Assembly: GCA_902778285.1 (NCBI GenBank)
Contig: CACYXC010000008.1
Coordinates: 1 to 59,027, forward strand
Reading direction: 5' to 3'
From: Oscillospiraceae bacterium
GTDB lineage: Bacteria > Bacillota > Clostridia > Oscillospirales > Oscillospiraceae
Length of the DNA: 59,027 nucleotides
Positions 49,156 through 58,426 of this stretch are shown here, piece after piece (position 1 is the first letter of the stretch; every line of letters starts with the position of its first letter). The translations under genes were made by a program, and so were the position numbers. The notes below the pieces were generated by a model. It did not search any database. It had not been told where the DNA came from and worked only from the letters and a program-made list of their open reading frames with translations.

Positions 49156-49395
49156 TTGGCTTTCGATAAGAACAATCCCAAGAACCGCAAGCGCAGAAAA
49201 GTTTGCCAGTTCTGCGCGGACAAGGCCACTTATATCGATTACAAGGACACCGCGAAGCTTCGCCGCTTCCTGTCCGAGCGCGGCAAGATCCTGCCCCGCC
49301 GCACCACTGGTACCTGCGCCATGCATCAGCGTGAGCTGACCGAGGCGATCAAGCGTTCCCGTCAGGTGGCGCTCCTGCCCTACGTGCTCGATTAA
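49156..49395 (+). CDS. rpsR: Ribosomal protein bS18
   Basis: A 79-residue protein: [20 protein letters not shown], then [20 protein letters not shown] and a basic C-terminus. The CxxC pair plus Cys before MHQ make it a zinc-type (C+) bS18. It starts with TTG (49156), eight bases after AGGAGG. It is the last gene of the operon, separated from ssb by a repeat. Confidence 0.96.
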   Translation: MAFDKNNPKNRKRRKVCQFCADKATYIDYKDTAKLRRFLSERGKILPRRTTGTCAMHQRELTEAIKRSRQVALLPYVLD

Positions 49396-49465
49396 GTCTC
49401 AAATCACAATATGCCGCCGGAGAACCCGCGCGCCTATGCGCCCGGACATGCCGGCACGGAAACCG

Positions 49466-49507
49466 ACAGGGTCCCCGACTTGTCTCAAGCCGGGGACCCT
49501 GTTTCTG
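49466..49507 (+). terminator. Terminator of the rpsF operon
   Basis: A perfect 12-bp stem (ACAGGGTCCCCG and its complement), followed by TTTCTG. Confidence 0.88.
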
Positions 49508-49549
49508 TACGCCGACGCGCGGGACAGACAGAGCCGCCGCACAAAGCAT

Positions 49550-49578
49550 TTGACAGTGTGCAGGATATAAATTATTAT
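49550..49578 (+). promoter_or_regulatory. Promoter of the GH32-like gene
   Basis: TTGACA (49550-49555) and TATTAT (49573-49578) with 17-bp spacing; a leader of about 90 bases. Confidence 0.8.
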
Positions 49579-49674
49579 ACTTTACAGAATGAACCCATAT
49601 TCTGCATAAGCGCAGTACAGATCCGCCCGTGTGAAAGACGGGAGGATCATCAAAACGAGAAAGGTGTGAATACC

Positions 49675-51267
49675 ATGCGCAATTGGAAGTATCTGCTCGC
49701 CGCCCTTCTGATCATGGCCCTGTTCCTGTCCGCCTGCGGCGCTTCGGCGGCGCCCGCGTCGAATCTGGCGGAAGCGCCCGAGGTCGCCGAGGAACCGGCG
49801 GAGAGCGCCCGGGAGGTCATCCCCGACGAACCCTACGAGGCGGTGGAATACAGCCTGTATCCCGCACCCGAGGGCGGCTACGTGGGCGACGTGATGCCCT
49901 TTGTGACCGAGGACGGGACTCTGGAGCTCTACTATCTGTACGACACCGACCACAACGGACAGGGCTATCACCCGATCTATAAATTCTCCACTGCGGACCT
50001 CTGCGAATATGAGGACCACGGCATGATGCTGAACTTCGGCCAGATGTCCGACCCCGACCCCGCGCTGGGCACCGGCTCGGTCCTGCGGGATCAGGACGGC
50101 CTCTACCACCTCTTCTATACCGGCCACAACGACACCGGCAACGGCGGACAGGGCAAGGAGTGCGTCATGCACGCCACGAGCACCGACCGGGAGAACTGGG
50201 TCAAGGATGAGGAGGTGCTGTTCTTCAGCCCCGAAAACTACTCCAAGGACGACTTCCGCGATCCCGAGGTCTTCTGGGTCGAGGAGGAGCAGTGCTACTG
50301 GCTGCTGATCGCGGCCAGGGAGAACACGCTGGGCGGCGTGGTGCTCAAGTACACCTCCACCGACCTGAAAAACTGGGAGATCTACGGGCCGATCTTCGCG
50401 CCCATGGCCCAGTACATGCTCGAATGCCCCGACCTGTTCCGGATCGGGGACACCTGGTACCTCACCTACAGCTGGGACTGCTGCACCTACTACGCCATCG
50501 GCGATTCCATGAACGGCCCCTTCGTCGCCCCGAGGGACAACATCCTCGACGGCCAGGGCACGATTTCCGGCAACGGCTTCGTCTTCTACGCGGCCAAGAC
50601 CGCTGAACTCGGCGGCAACACCTACCTCTGCGGCTGGCTCGGCCGCCCCGGCGTGAGCGGCGACTCCGGCATCTACCAGTGGGCCGGCAGAGTGCTCAAC
50701 CATCAGCTCGTCCAGAATGAGGACAAGACCCTGGGCGTGAAGGCGCCCGAGCAGTTTGCCGACTACTTCACCATCGACAAGCTGGTCCACGCCGCGGCGA
50801 GAGAGGGCAATGCCGAAGTCAGCGGCAACAACATCTCCCTCTCGGCGGAACCCGGTTCCTACGCGCTGGCCGATATGGGCACCCGCCCGGCCACGATGAC
50901 TCTGGAGTGCGACGTAACGCTGGACGAATACGGCTGCGCGGGCTTTGCCTTCGGCGGCAGCGCGCAGGACGAGACCTTCACGGTGCTCTGCCTGGACGCC
51001 GAACGCGGCTGCCTGCACTACGAGGGCTACGAGATCGCAGATCTCGAGAATTTTGATCCCACGGCGCTCACCCGCTTCGACTTCTCCAAAAACGACGTCC
51101 ACCATGTGAAGCTCGTGTGCGAAAACGACGTCGTCGTGCTGTACGTGGACGATTTGAAGGCCCTCAGCTCCCACATCTTCCACTCCACCGACGGCGCGCA
51201 CATCGGCGTATTTGCCAACGGCTGCAACGCGAGCTTCAGCAACATCAGCATGAAGATCCCGGGATAA
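49675..51267 (+). CDS. GH32-like exported lipoprotein
   Basis: A 530-residue lipoprotein (LFLSAC, Cys21) with a five-bladed propeller of the GH32/GH43 type: GDVMPFVTEDGTLELYYLYD, FRDPEVFW (about 191, the RDP motif) and ECPDLF (about 249, acid/base). A C-terminal beta-sandwich follows (about 380-530). GH32 enzymes split fructans or sucrose. The usual WMNDPNG nucleophile block is replaced by GDVMPF, whose Asp may serve. It stands alone with its own promoter and terminator; no transporter is adjacent. It may release fructose at the cell surface. Confidence 0.85.
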   Translation: MRNWKYLLAALLIMALFLSACGASAAPASNLAEAPEVAEEPAESAREVIPDEPYEAVEYSLYPAPEGGYVGDVMPFVTEDGTLELYYLYDTDHNGQGYHPIYKFSTADLCEYEDHGMMLNFGQMSDPDPALGTGSVLRDQDGLYHLFYTGHNDTGNGGQGKECVMHATSTDRENWVKDEEVLFFSPENYSKDDFRDPEVFWVEEEQCYWLLIAARENTLGGVVLKYTSTDLKNWEIYGPIFAPMAQYMLECPDLFRIGDTWYLTYSWDCCTYYAIGDSMNGPFVAPRDNILDGQGTISGNGFVFYAAKTAELGGNTYLCGWLGRPGVSGDSGIYQWAGRVLNHQLVQNEDKTLGVKAPEQFADYFTIDKLVHAAAREGNAEVSGNNISLSAEPGSYALADMGTRPATMTLECDVTLDEYGCAGFAFGGSAQDETFTVLCLDAERGCLHYEGYEIADLENFDPTALTRFDFSKNDVHHVKLVCENDVVVLYVDDLKALSSHIFHSTDGAHIGVFANGCNASFSNISMKIPG

Positions 51268-51289
51268 GCACAGCACTTCGGAAGACAAA

Positions 51290-51328
51290 ACAGCTCCCTC
51301 GCCGTTTCGGCGAGGGAGCTGTCGTTTT
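51290..51328. terminator. Bidirectional terminator
   Basis: A perfect 14-bp stem (ACAGCTCCCTCGCC and its complement) around GTTTC, with AAAA before and TTTT after, between convergent genes. Confidence 0.9.
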
Positions 51329-51340
51329 GTCCGCCGCGGT

Positions 51341-54178
51341 TTACGGCACCACATAGACCGTGATGCTGCGCGTGACGCCGTGATACTCCGCCGTCAGGGT
51401 CACACCGCCCTCGACGGGGGTCCTGGGCGCGACCGTGCAGCTTCCGTCGTCAAGGGTCTCCAGCGCGAGCGCTTCCTCGTTCGACACGGACCACTCGGCG
51501 GCGACCTGCACACCGCTGGCGGAATCCGCCGCGTAGAGCGCAACGGGCGCGTCGCCCGGGTGGACGGTGAACTCGTCCAGCTTGACGGTGAAGAAGCAGA
51601 TATCCAGCGCGTCCACGCTGTCTGTCGGGACGATCTGCACCAGCTCGGTCAGGCGCGTGCTTTCCGAGCCGCTGTCCAGCTCGTATTCGCCGGTCACTTC
51701 GAAGAGATACTTCGCCGAGGGCTTGAGCGGCCGCAGGATCGTACGCCCCTCGTCGTCGATGTAGGTCTCAAGGTAGCCCTCCGCACCGTCGGAGAAGGAG
51801 ATGCCGCGCAGCTTCTCGTCGGGCAGGCCGAAAAGCGAGGAGACAGGGAGATCCCGGCCCTCCCACAGCAGCGTCACAAGGCGCGACTCGTGCTCCGGTA
51901 TGGGCAGCGGCGCATCGTCTTCGTCGGAAATGACCTGCACATGAGCAATGATGAGCGCGTTGTCGTTCAGGTGCTTCGAAAAGTAATCGGCGGACACCTC
52001 AAGGAGCGTATCCGAGGGCTTGAGCGGGCGCAGGATCCAGCGCCCTCCGCCGTCGGTGTACAGCTCGAGGAAGCCCTCCGCCTCCGGGGAGAGGCGGATG
52101 TTGCTCAGCTCCTCGTCCGGCAGGCCGAGGACCGAGGCGGCGGGGACCTCCTCGCCGACCAGCAGCCTGCGCACCATGCCGCCCGCCACGTGCATCTGCA
52201 CGGTGAAGCGGGAGATCGCGCCGCCCATGGCGTATTCCGCGGTCACGGGTATCGTTTCGGTGCTGCTCATCAGCGCCCGGAGCATCTGCCTCCCCGCCGC
52301 GTCGGTATAGCTTTCGAGAATGCCCTTCGCCTCGGGGGGAAGCGAAACGGAAGCGAGCAGCGTGTCCGGCAGGGTAAACACGCGCTCCAGCGCGATCGTC
52401 TCGCCCGGCTGCAGGGTGACTCCCTTTTGCGACAGCTGGAAGGCGAGCGTCTCCGTATTCAGGGGGAAGGGGAGCGACAGACCCGAGAGCAGCCCGTCCA
52501 GATAGCTCTCGTCCTTGTCCTCGGCGCTGAAATAGCGGATATCGAGGCGCGTGCCGTCCAGCAGGAGCGAGCGCTCAAAGCGCGTCACGGCCCAGTCGTA
52601 GTCGGGATCGGACAGATCGCCGCCCGCGTAGGCCGGGTCCGGCTCCGCGGAGCCGGGCCGCCAGCGGACGATCAGCGCCTCCCGGTCGACGTCGTCGTAC
52701 CAGATCTCCTTGAGGCGGACCGTGCCCGCGAGGTCGTCCCAGACCCAGACAAAGTCGTCCTCCATCCGCGTCAGAGCGTCCCCGACCTGCGGCAGCTCCA
52801 CGACCGGGCAGCCGTAGCGCTGCGCACAGTCCGCGGGGTGCAGGGGCTCGCCGTAGTTGGTGTTGAAGGTCTCCCGGCGGCGGATCTCGTAGTAGATGCG
52901 GCTGCGCACGTCCCGGTCGCCGGTCTCGACGGCCTTCTCATGCAGCTCCTCCATCAGATCGTACAGGGCCTCGCCGCCCGAAACATCGTAGAAGAAGGCG
53001 CCCCGGCGGATCGTGTCCGGCGCGTTGAGGGCAAATTCATTCCAGCCGCCGAGGCGGTGGGGCTGTATGTCGATGCGGTAGCGGTAGCCGCTCGTGCCCT
53101 CCGAGGAGCGGCTTCGGGTATACGAGAGCTTTGCCAGCGCTCTGGAAAAGCGGCTCAGATCGTCGCGGTCGTCGATGGTAAAGGCGAGGCCGGTGTCGTC
53201 ATAAGATACAATGACGCGCTCGATGCCCTCCGCCGGCCGGGCGAGGGGATCGGCGGGATCGGTCAGGAAGAAGACCGCCAGCGCCGCGCAGAGCAAAACG
53301 CCGACCAGCAGCACCCAGAAGCCGGGCTTTTTCCAGCTTAGCACGTTTTTGATGCGGCCCTTCGCGTCGGACTCGCCGAAGGCCAGCGGGCAGGCGGCGA
53401 TGCGCCGGTGCGGGACGCTCTGTTCCAGCAGGGCGCGGGAATAGGGCTTTTTCGCCTCCGGCCCGAGAACAGCCAGCACATGCTCGTCGCAGGCAAGCTC
53501 GATGTCCCGGCAGAAGAGCGCATAGCCCAGCCAGGCCAGGGGATTGAACCAGCTTACGGCCAGCAGCGCAAAGCCCAGCGGCTTCCACCAGTGGTCATGC
53601 CGGGTGATGTGGCCCTGCTCGTGGGCCAGTACCAGCGCCATGTTGGCCTCCGTCATGCCGAAGGGGAGGTAGATCCGCGGGGAAAGCAGCCCCAGCACGA
53701 AGGGGGAGCCGCTTTTATCGCTCAGGTAGATGTTGTCGTGCAGCAGCACCGCGTCCGCCATGCGGCGGCGCAGAAGGATATAGCTCACGAGCGCGTAGCA
53801 GAGCAGCGCCGCAAGCCCTGCCAGCCATACGACCGCTCCGATGTGCAGCCAGATCTGCGCGGGGTCTGCGCCGGCGGCGGGGACGGGCGCGAAGCTCTCC
53901 GCCAGCGCGGGATTCAGTGCCGCGTCCACGGCGGCAAAGCCGCTCTCCACCGTCGGGGCGGCCCCGGGTGCGACGGAGATGGGCGCCGCGGCGGGGATCA
54001 GGCTCAGCGGGCTTTTCAGCCGCGCCGGCAGCAGCAGGCGCAGCGCGGCCAGGCCCCAGAGCAGACAGCGCAGATTTTTCGGCGCTTTTTTCAGCAGCGG
54101 CCGCAGAAGCAGCACCGCGAGCAGCAGCCAGGAGGCCGCAAGGCTCCGGTTCAGAAACTCCAGAAAAAGTGCGTCCAT
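51341..54178 (-). CDS. M56-family (BlaR1/MecR1-like) sensor peptidase with repeat sensor domain
   Basis: A 945-residue protein. The N-terminal four-helix membrane metalloprotease carries HEQGH (186-190) and ELACDEH (227-233, third zinc ligand). A membrane segment near residue 300 leads to a large extracellular part. Unlike BlaR1 of staphylococci, the sensor is not a penicillin-binding fold. Residues about 603-855 are three tandem units with LPDEELxxI, AEGFLExYxD and GRxILRPLKPS, and 856-945 is a Big-type Ig domain. It most likely senses a wall or surface signal and then cleaves the BlaI-like repressor encoded one base upstream. Confidence 0.9.
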   Translation of the reverse strand: MDALFLEFLNRSLAASWLLLAVLLLRPLLKKAPKNLRCLLWGLAALRLLLPARLKSPLSLIPAAAPISVAPGAAPTVESGFAAVDAALNPALAESFAPVPAAGADPAQIWLHIGAVVWLAGLAALLCYALVSYILLRRRMADAVLLHDNIYLSDKSGSPFVLGLLSPRIYLPFGMTEANMALVLAHEQGHITRHDHWWKPLGFALLAVSWFNPLAWLGYALFCRDIELACDEHVLAVLGPEAKKPYSRALLEQSVPHRRIAACPLAFGESDAKGRIKNVLSWKKPGFWVLLVGVLLCAALAVFFLTDPADPLARPAEGIERVIVSYDDTGLAFTIDDRDDLSRFSRALAKLSYTRSRSSEGTSGYRYRIDIQPHRLGGWNEFALNAPDTIRRGAFFYDVSGGEALYDLMEELHEKAVETGDRDVRSRIYYEIRRRETFNTNYGEPLHPADCAQRYGCPVVELPQVGDALTRMEDDFVWVWDDLAGTVRLKEIWYDDVDREALIVRWRPGSAEPDPAYAGGDLSDPDYDWAVTRFERSLLLDGTRLDIRYFSAEDKDESYLDGLLSGLSLPFPLNTETLAFQLSQKGVTLQPGETIALERVFTLPDTLLASVSLPPEAKGILESYTDAAGRQMLRALMSSTETIPVTAEYAMGGAISRFTVQMHVAGGMVRRLLVGEEVPAASVLGLPDEELSNIRLSPEAEGFLELYTDGGGRWILRPLKPSDTLLEVSADYFSKHLNDNALIIAHVQVISDEDDAPLPIPEHESRLVTLLWEGRDLPVSSLFGLPDEKLRGISFSDGAEGYLETYIDDEGRTILRPLKPSAKYLFEVTGEYELDSGSESTRLTELVQIVPTDSVDALDICFFTVKLDEFTVHPGDAPVALYAADSASGVQVAAEWSVSNEEALALETLDDGSCTVAPRTPVEGGVTLTAEYHGVTRSITVYVVP

Positions 54179-54179
54179 G

Positions 54180-54539
54180 TCAGTCCTCCGCCTCCTCGAT
54201 CATTTTTCGCAGGGCGGCCGCCTCCTCGGCGGAGAGCTTCTGACGGCGGCTGAAGGCGGCCACAAAGGCCGGCAGAGAGCCGCCGAAGGTGTCCTCCACC
54301 AGCTCGTCGATGCGGGCGTTCTCGGCCTCCTGACGGGACACGAGGCTCGTCACCACCGCGTCCTCGCTTTTGACGACGCCGCGCTCCGACAGGCGCTTGA
54401 TGACCGTGTAGGTCGTGGCCTTGCTCCAGCCCAGCTTCTCCCTGCAGAGCTTCACCAGCTCGGTGCTCTTCACCGGCTCGCAATCCCAGAGGATCTGGCA
54501 GAAGCGGTACTCGCTTTCAAATATTTTCGGGGTCGCCAT
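54180..54539 (-). CDS. BlaI/MecI-family repressor
   Basis: A 119-residue winged-helix repressor: FESEYRFCQILWDCEPVKST, the recognition region WSKATTYTVIKRLSERGVVK and a C-terminal dimerisation and cleavage region. It should be inactivated by the coupled BlaR1-like peptidase. The ATG at 54539 follows GGAGGAGGG. It is separated from blaR by one base. Its target genes other than its own operon are not visible in the window. Confidence 0.92.
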   Translation of the reverse strand: MATPKIFESEYRFCQILWDCEPVKSTELVKLCREKLGWSKATTYTVIKRLSERGVVKSEDAVVTSLVSRQEAENARIDELVEDTFGGSLPAFVAAFSRRQKLSAEEAAALRKMIEEAED

Positions 54540-54564
54540 AGGACTTCCCTCCTCCTTGCAAATT

Positions 54565-54640
54565 GTCATTCTGAGGAGCGTCAGCGACGAAGAATCTCCA
54601 AAGAGATTCTTCGGGATCCTTCGCTTACGCTCAGGATGAC
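54565..54640. repeat. GTCATTCTGAG inverted-end repeat (copy 2)
   Basis: Begins GTCATTCTGAG and ends CTCAGGATGAC, with an AGAATCTC/GAGATTCT hairpin inside. Related to 18240-18337. It occupies the presumed promoter region of the BlaI-like gene. Confidence 0.75.
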
Positions 54641-54644
54641 AGAA

Positions 54645-54696
54645 AAACAGGTCGAACGCGTTAGACTACCATGAGTCTAACGCGTTCGACCTGTTT
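54645..54696 (-). terminator. Terminator of the inositol-phosphatase-family gene
   Basis: A perfect 23-bp stem around ACCATG, with T5 on the minus strand. It may also insulate the BlaI promoter. Confidence 0.88.
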
Positions 54697-54718
54697 TGTC
54701 AATCCCTCTTGGGAATTC

Positions 54719-55504
54719 TTAAGAATTGCCCTCCGGCAGCCGCCGGAAATCGGCATAGGCCGCCGGGCCGCCGGCGAGGATCGTCGGGCGCGAGGCGTCG
54801 AAGGGCAGGGGAGAGCCGTCGATCCGGGTGCAGATCCCGCCCGCCTCCTCGACCAGGAGCGTCCCGGCCGCGTAATCCCAGAGGGACAGGGCCATCTCGA
54901 AATAAGCCCCGGCGCGGCCCGCCGCCACGCTGCACAGATCCAGCGCGGCCGAGCCCTGCCGTCGGATGTCGAGGCTCGCGCGGTAGGCCTTTTCCATGAG
55001 GCGGAAGGTATCGGTGACAGCCTCCGGGCTGTAGGGCGCGGTGCCGCAGACCACCAGCGTCTCGGAGAGCGGGGCTTCATCCACATGGATGGGCTTTCCG
55101 TTCAAAAACGCGCCTTCGCCCCGGACGGCGGTGAAGAGCTCCTCCGCATAGGGGTTCAGGACCGCGCCGCAGAGGCGTTCGCCCCGGCTGCAGTATGCGA
55201 CCGAGATGCAGCTGTGGTTCAGGCGGCGCACGAAGTTCATCGTCCCGTCGATGGGGTCGATGATGAACAGATGCTCGGCGTTCAGGTCGTCGTGCCGGTC
55301 GTTTTCCTCGCAGAAAAAGCGCGCGCCGGGCACGGCCTGAGAAAGCCGGGCGGTCAGCAGCTCCTGCACCCGGCGGTCATACTCCGTGACCACGTCCCGA
55401 TGGCCGCTCTTGCACTCGGCGAGGATGCCGTGCGCCTGCAGGATCAGCGCGGCGGCCTCCCGTTCGGCGGCGGTAATGGCGTTTAAGATGTCAGATACGT
55501 TCAT
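54719..55504 (-). CDS. Inositol monophosphatase-family protein
   Basis: A 261-residue metal-dependent phosphatase: CEEND (about 65-69), the signature IIDPIDGTMNF (about 81-91) and the C-terminal WDYAAGTLLVEEAGG. It hydrolyses inositol-1-phosphate or a related sugar phosphate (SuhB/CysQ/FBPase-like); the substrate cannot be read. I used the ATG at 55504, six bases after GAGGAG. Readings further upstream would run through a terminator hairpin. Confidence 0.93.
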   Translation of the reverse strand: MNVSDILNAITAAEREAAALILQAHGILAECKSGHRDVVTEYDRRVQELLTARLSQAVPGARFFCEENDRHDDLNAEHLFIIDPIDGTMNFVRRLNHSCISVAYCSRGERLCGAVLNPYAEELFTAVRGEGAFLNGKPIHVDEAPLSETLVVCGTAPYSPEAVTDTFRLMEKAYRASLDIRRQGSAALDLCSVAAGRAGAYFEMALSLWDYAAGTLLVEEAGGICTRIDGSPLPFDASRPTILAGGPAAYADFRRLPEGNS

Positions 55505-55520
55505 GGTATTCTCCTCAAGG

Positions 55521-55548
55521 AAAAAACGGGAGGGGAATCCCCTCCCGT
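55521..55548 (-). terminator. Intrinsic terminator just upstream of the phosphatase gene
   Basis: ACGGGAGGGGA with TCCCCTCCCGT, followed on the minus strand by TTTTTT, then the GAGGAG and ATG of the phosphatase gene. It would stop any transcript coming from the right. Confidence 0.88.
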
Positions 55549-55576
55549 CAGACTGTTGATAAACTGTTTTTGAATC

Positions 55577-55752
55577 GTTTTTGCCGCAGCTTTGCCGAGG
55601 CAAAAACACCCTGAGGCGGTCGCAAAGCGCCGCCCTCGCGCCGTCGTCAAACGAAACTCACTCCATTTCGCTTCCGCAAGATAGCGAAAGCTCCATATAT
55701 GTTCCTTCCGTTTTCCTCTCAAATGCAAAGCAGATGCTTTGCATTTGAGAGG
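55577..55752 (+). repeat. GGCAAAAACACC repeat with perfect hairpin
   Basis: The left part matches 48987-49045. The right end is a perfect hairpin with 15-nt arms (CTCTCAAATGCAAAG and its complement) around CAGAT, comparable to the terminal hairpins of the CTCGTCCTCTC repeats. Confidence 0.75.
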
Positions 55753-55849
55753 AAGAAAGAGGGAGCGGAACGTAGTTTTCGTCACGCTTGACGGAAACGG
55801 AGTACAGCGAGCTTCTTCTGACGCTGCGATGGAGCGCGAGCGCTTCAAA

Positions 55850-55875
55850 GGGAAGCCCCTCTATGGGGCTTCCCT
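55850..55875 (-). terminator. Bracketing hairpin of repeat D, distal copy
   Basis: GGGAAGCCCC with GGGGCTTCCC. The whole 26 bp is identical to 56039-56064. Confidence 0.85.
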
Positions 55876-56038
55876 CAGACTGTAGACAAACCCTACAGCG
55901 GCCAGGCCGGACCAGGAAGGGGGATTGTGAAGGGGGACGGGGAGTCCCCCTTCACGTTCAATTCATGCGAAAACGGGAACTTTCAAAATAGTTCCCGTTT
56001 TCGTCTTTCAAGCTGTCGACACTTTGTCGACAGCTTGA
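55876..56038 (-). repeat. Structured intergenic repeat, copy D
   Basis: Reads on the minus strand, like uraA. H1 has the GTCGACA/TGTCGAC core, H2 has arms CGAAAACGGGAACT and AGTTCCCGTTTTCG, and H3 (55927-55955) has GTGAAGGGGG with CCCCCTTCAC. The tail ends GTTTGTCTACAGTCTG, an imperfect inverted copy of the start. H2 and H3 arms differ from copies A-C but pair fully. Confidence 0.88.
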
Positions 56039-56064
56039 GGGAAGCCCCTCTATGGGGCTTCCCT
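56039..56064 (-). terminator. uraA terminator, proximal bracket of repeat D
   Basis: GGGAAGCCCC with GGGGCTTCCC, 11 bases after the uraA stop. Identical over 26 bp to the hairpin on the far side of repeat D. Confidence 0.85.
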
Positions 56065-56074
56065 TTGAGATGGA

Positions 56075-57478
56075 TCAGAACTTGCCGAGCGAGCCGGAAT
56101 TTTCCTGGTTTGGCATGTACTCTTCGCGCTTTCCGGGGAGGATGGCGTTGAGGAGGATGCCGACGATGGAGGCCACGGCCAGACCGGAGAGGGCGATCTT
56201 CATGTCGCCGATCATGAAGGAGATGGCACCGGTGGCGTTGTTGCCGGCGGTGGTGATGTCCGCGCCGAGGGCGCCGGAGAAGTTGATGCCCAGCGCGAGG
56301 CCGAGGATGACGGCCGCGACGATGACGTTTCTGGACTTCTGGAAGTCGGTGTGGTTCTCGACCATGTTGCGCACGCCGACCGCGGAGATCATGCCGTAGA
56401 GGATGATGGACACGCCGCCGATCGTGGCCGCGGGCATGGCGGAGATCAGGGCCGCGAACTTCGGGCAGAAGGAGAGGATGATCGCAAAGTACGCCGCGAT
56501 GCGGACGACCTTCGGGTCATAGACCTTGGTCAGCACGAGCACGCCGGTGTTCTCGCCGTAGGTGGTGTTGGCCGGGGCGCCGAAGAGCGCGGCGATCGTG
56601 GTGCCGACACCGTCGCCGATCAGGGTGCGGTGCAGACCCGGGTCCTCGATCAGGTTCTTCTCGATGGTGCCGCCGATGGCGGAGATGTCGCCCACGTGCT
56701 CCATCATCGTCGCGAAGGCGATCGGGACGATCATGATGATCGAGGAGACGAGCAGGCCGCTGTTGACATTGCCGGAGGCGAAGAGACCGAAAACGGTGTC
56801 CTGCATCTGGAAGGGAAGGCCGAGCCAGGCGGCTTCCTTCACGCCGCTGAAGTCGACGTTGCCAGTCAGCGCGGCGACAAGATAGGAGGCGAGGACGCCC
56901 ATCAGGATCGGGACGATCTTGATCATGCCCTTGCCCCAGATGTTGCAGACGATCACAACGACGATCGCGACGAGGGCGATGAGCCAGTTGGTGGAGCAGT
57001 TGTTGATGGCGGAGGGGGCGAGGATCAGGCCGATGGCGATGATGATCGGGCCGGTGACGACGGGCGGGAAGAAGCGCATGACGTTTTTGGAGCCGAAGGC
57101 CTTGCAGATCAGCGAGAGCACAAGGTACAGCAGACCCGCGCAGGCGACGCCCACGCAGGCGTAGGGCAGGGCCTCGCGCTGGGAGAGACCGATCTCGGCG
57201 CCGGAGGCGACGACCGCGAAGTAGCCGCCGAGGAAGGCGAAGGAGGAGCCGAGGAAGACGGGGACCTTCTTGCCGGTCACAAGATGCATGAACAGCGTGG
57301 CGAGGCCCGCAAACAGGAGCGTCGCCGAAACGCTCAGCCCGGTCAGGATCGGGACGAGGACCGTCGCGCCGAACATCGCGAACAGGTGCTGCAGGCCCAG
57401 CACCAGCATTTTCGGCGTGCCGAGCTCGCGCGCGTCGTAGATCGGCGCGTCAAGCTGAGCCTTTTTTTCTTTTCCCAT
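56075..57478 (-). CDS. uraA: Uracil permease (NCS2 family)
   Basis: A 467-residue uracil:H+ symporter. The UraA signature regions are visible as MMEHVGDISAIGGTIEKN, GVGTTIAALFGAPANTTYGE and NTGVLVLTKVYDP; fourteen membrane helices fit the 7+7 fold. It lies 41 bp downstream of pyrR in one operon controlled by the PyrR attenuator, so uptake would fall when UMP is plentiful. It is followed by a terminator and structured repeat D. Confidence 0.95.
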   Translation of the reverse strand: MGKEKKAQLDAPIYDARELGTPKMLVLGLQHLFAMFGATVLVPILTGLSVSATLLFAGLATLFMHLVTGKKVPVFLGSSFAFLGGYFAVVASGAEIGLSQREALPYACVGVACAGLLYLVLSLICKAFGSKNVMRFFPPVVTGPIIIAIGLILAPSAINNCSTNWLIALVAIVVVIVCNIWGKGMIKIVPILMGVLASYLVAALTGNVDFSGVKEAAWLGLPFQMQDTVFGLFASGNVNSGLLVSSIIMIVPIAFATMMEHVGDISAIGGTIEKNLIEDPGLHRTLIGDGVGTTIAALFGAPANTTYGENTGVLVLTKVYDPKVVRIAAYFAIILSFCPKFAALISAMPAATIGGVSIILYGMISAVGVRNMVENHTDFQKSRNVIVAAVILGLALGINFSGALGADITTAGNNATGAISFMIGDMKIALSGLAVASIVGILLNAILPGKREEYMPNQENSGSLGKF

Positions 57479-57519
57479 GGTGAAAACCTCTCTTTATCTT
57501 AGTTTTGTTTTGCACTGTT

Positions 57520-58304
<785 letters not shown>

Positions 58305-58333
58305 ATTATACGGCAGTGCAGGGCAAAAAGCAA
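58305..58333 (-). promoter_or_regulatory. Promoter of pyrR-uraA
   Basis: TTGCTT (58333-58328) and TATAAT (58310-58305) on the minus strand, 17 bp apart. Confidence 0.78.
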
Positions 58334-58374
58334 GCGCTTTTTTCATGTTTCACACTTTTTGTGGAAACATACAA

Positions 58375-58404
58375 AAACGCAGCGGGATTTCTCCCGCTGC
58401 GTTT
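58375..58404 (-). terminator. Terminator of the sugar ABC ATPase gene
   Basis: A perfect 13-bp stem (AAACGCAGCGGGA and its complement) around TTTC, followed by TTTTTGT on the minus strand. Confidence 0.92.
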
Positions 58405-58426
58405 GAAAGACTATGGAAAATGCAGA

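Larger units (their letters stand above)
55505..56074. other. 570-bp gene-free stretch between uraA and the phosphatase gene
   Basis: Holds, left to right, a terminator (55526-55548), the GGCAAAAACACC repeat plus a perfect 15-bp hairpin (55577-55752), the right half of that repeat's purine-rich DNA, a terminator-like hairpin (55850-55875), structured repeat D (55876-56038) and an identical hairpin (56039-56064). No coding sequence is seen. Confidence 0.8.

Noticed and set aside
54540-54720. The 23-bp palindrome at 54645-54696 as a BlaI operator
   Set aside because: Its GC-rich long stem with T5 on the minus strand fits a terminator; it lacks the short TACA/TGTA dyad typical of BlaI sites.
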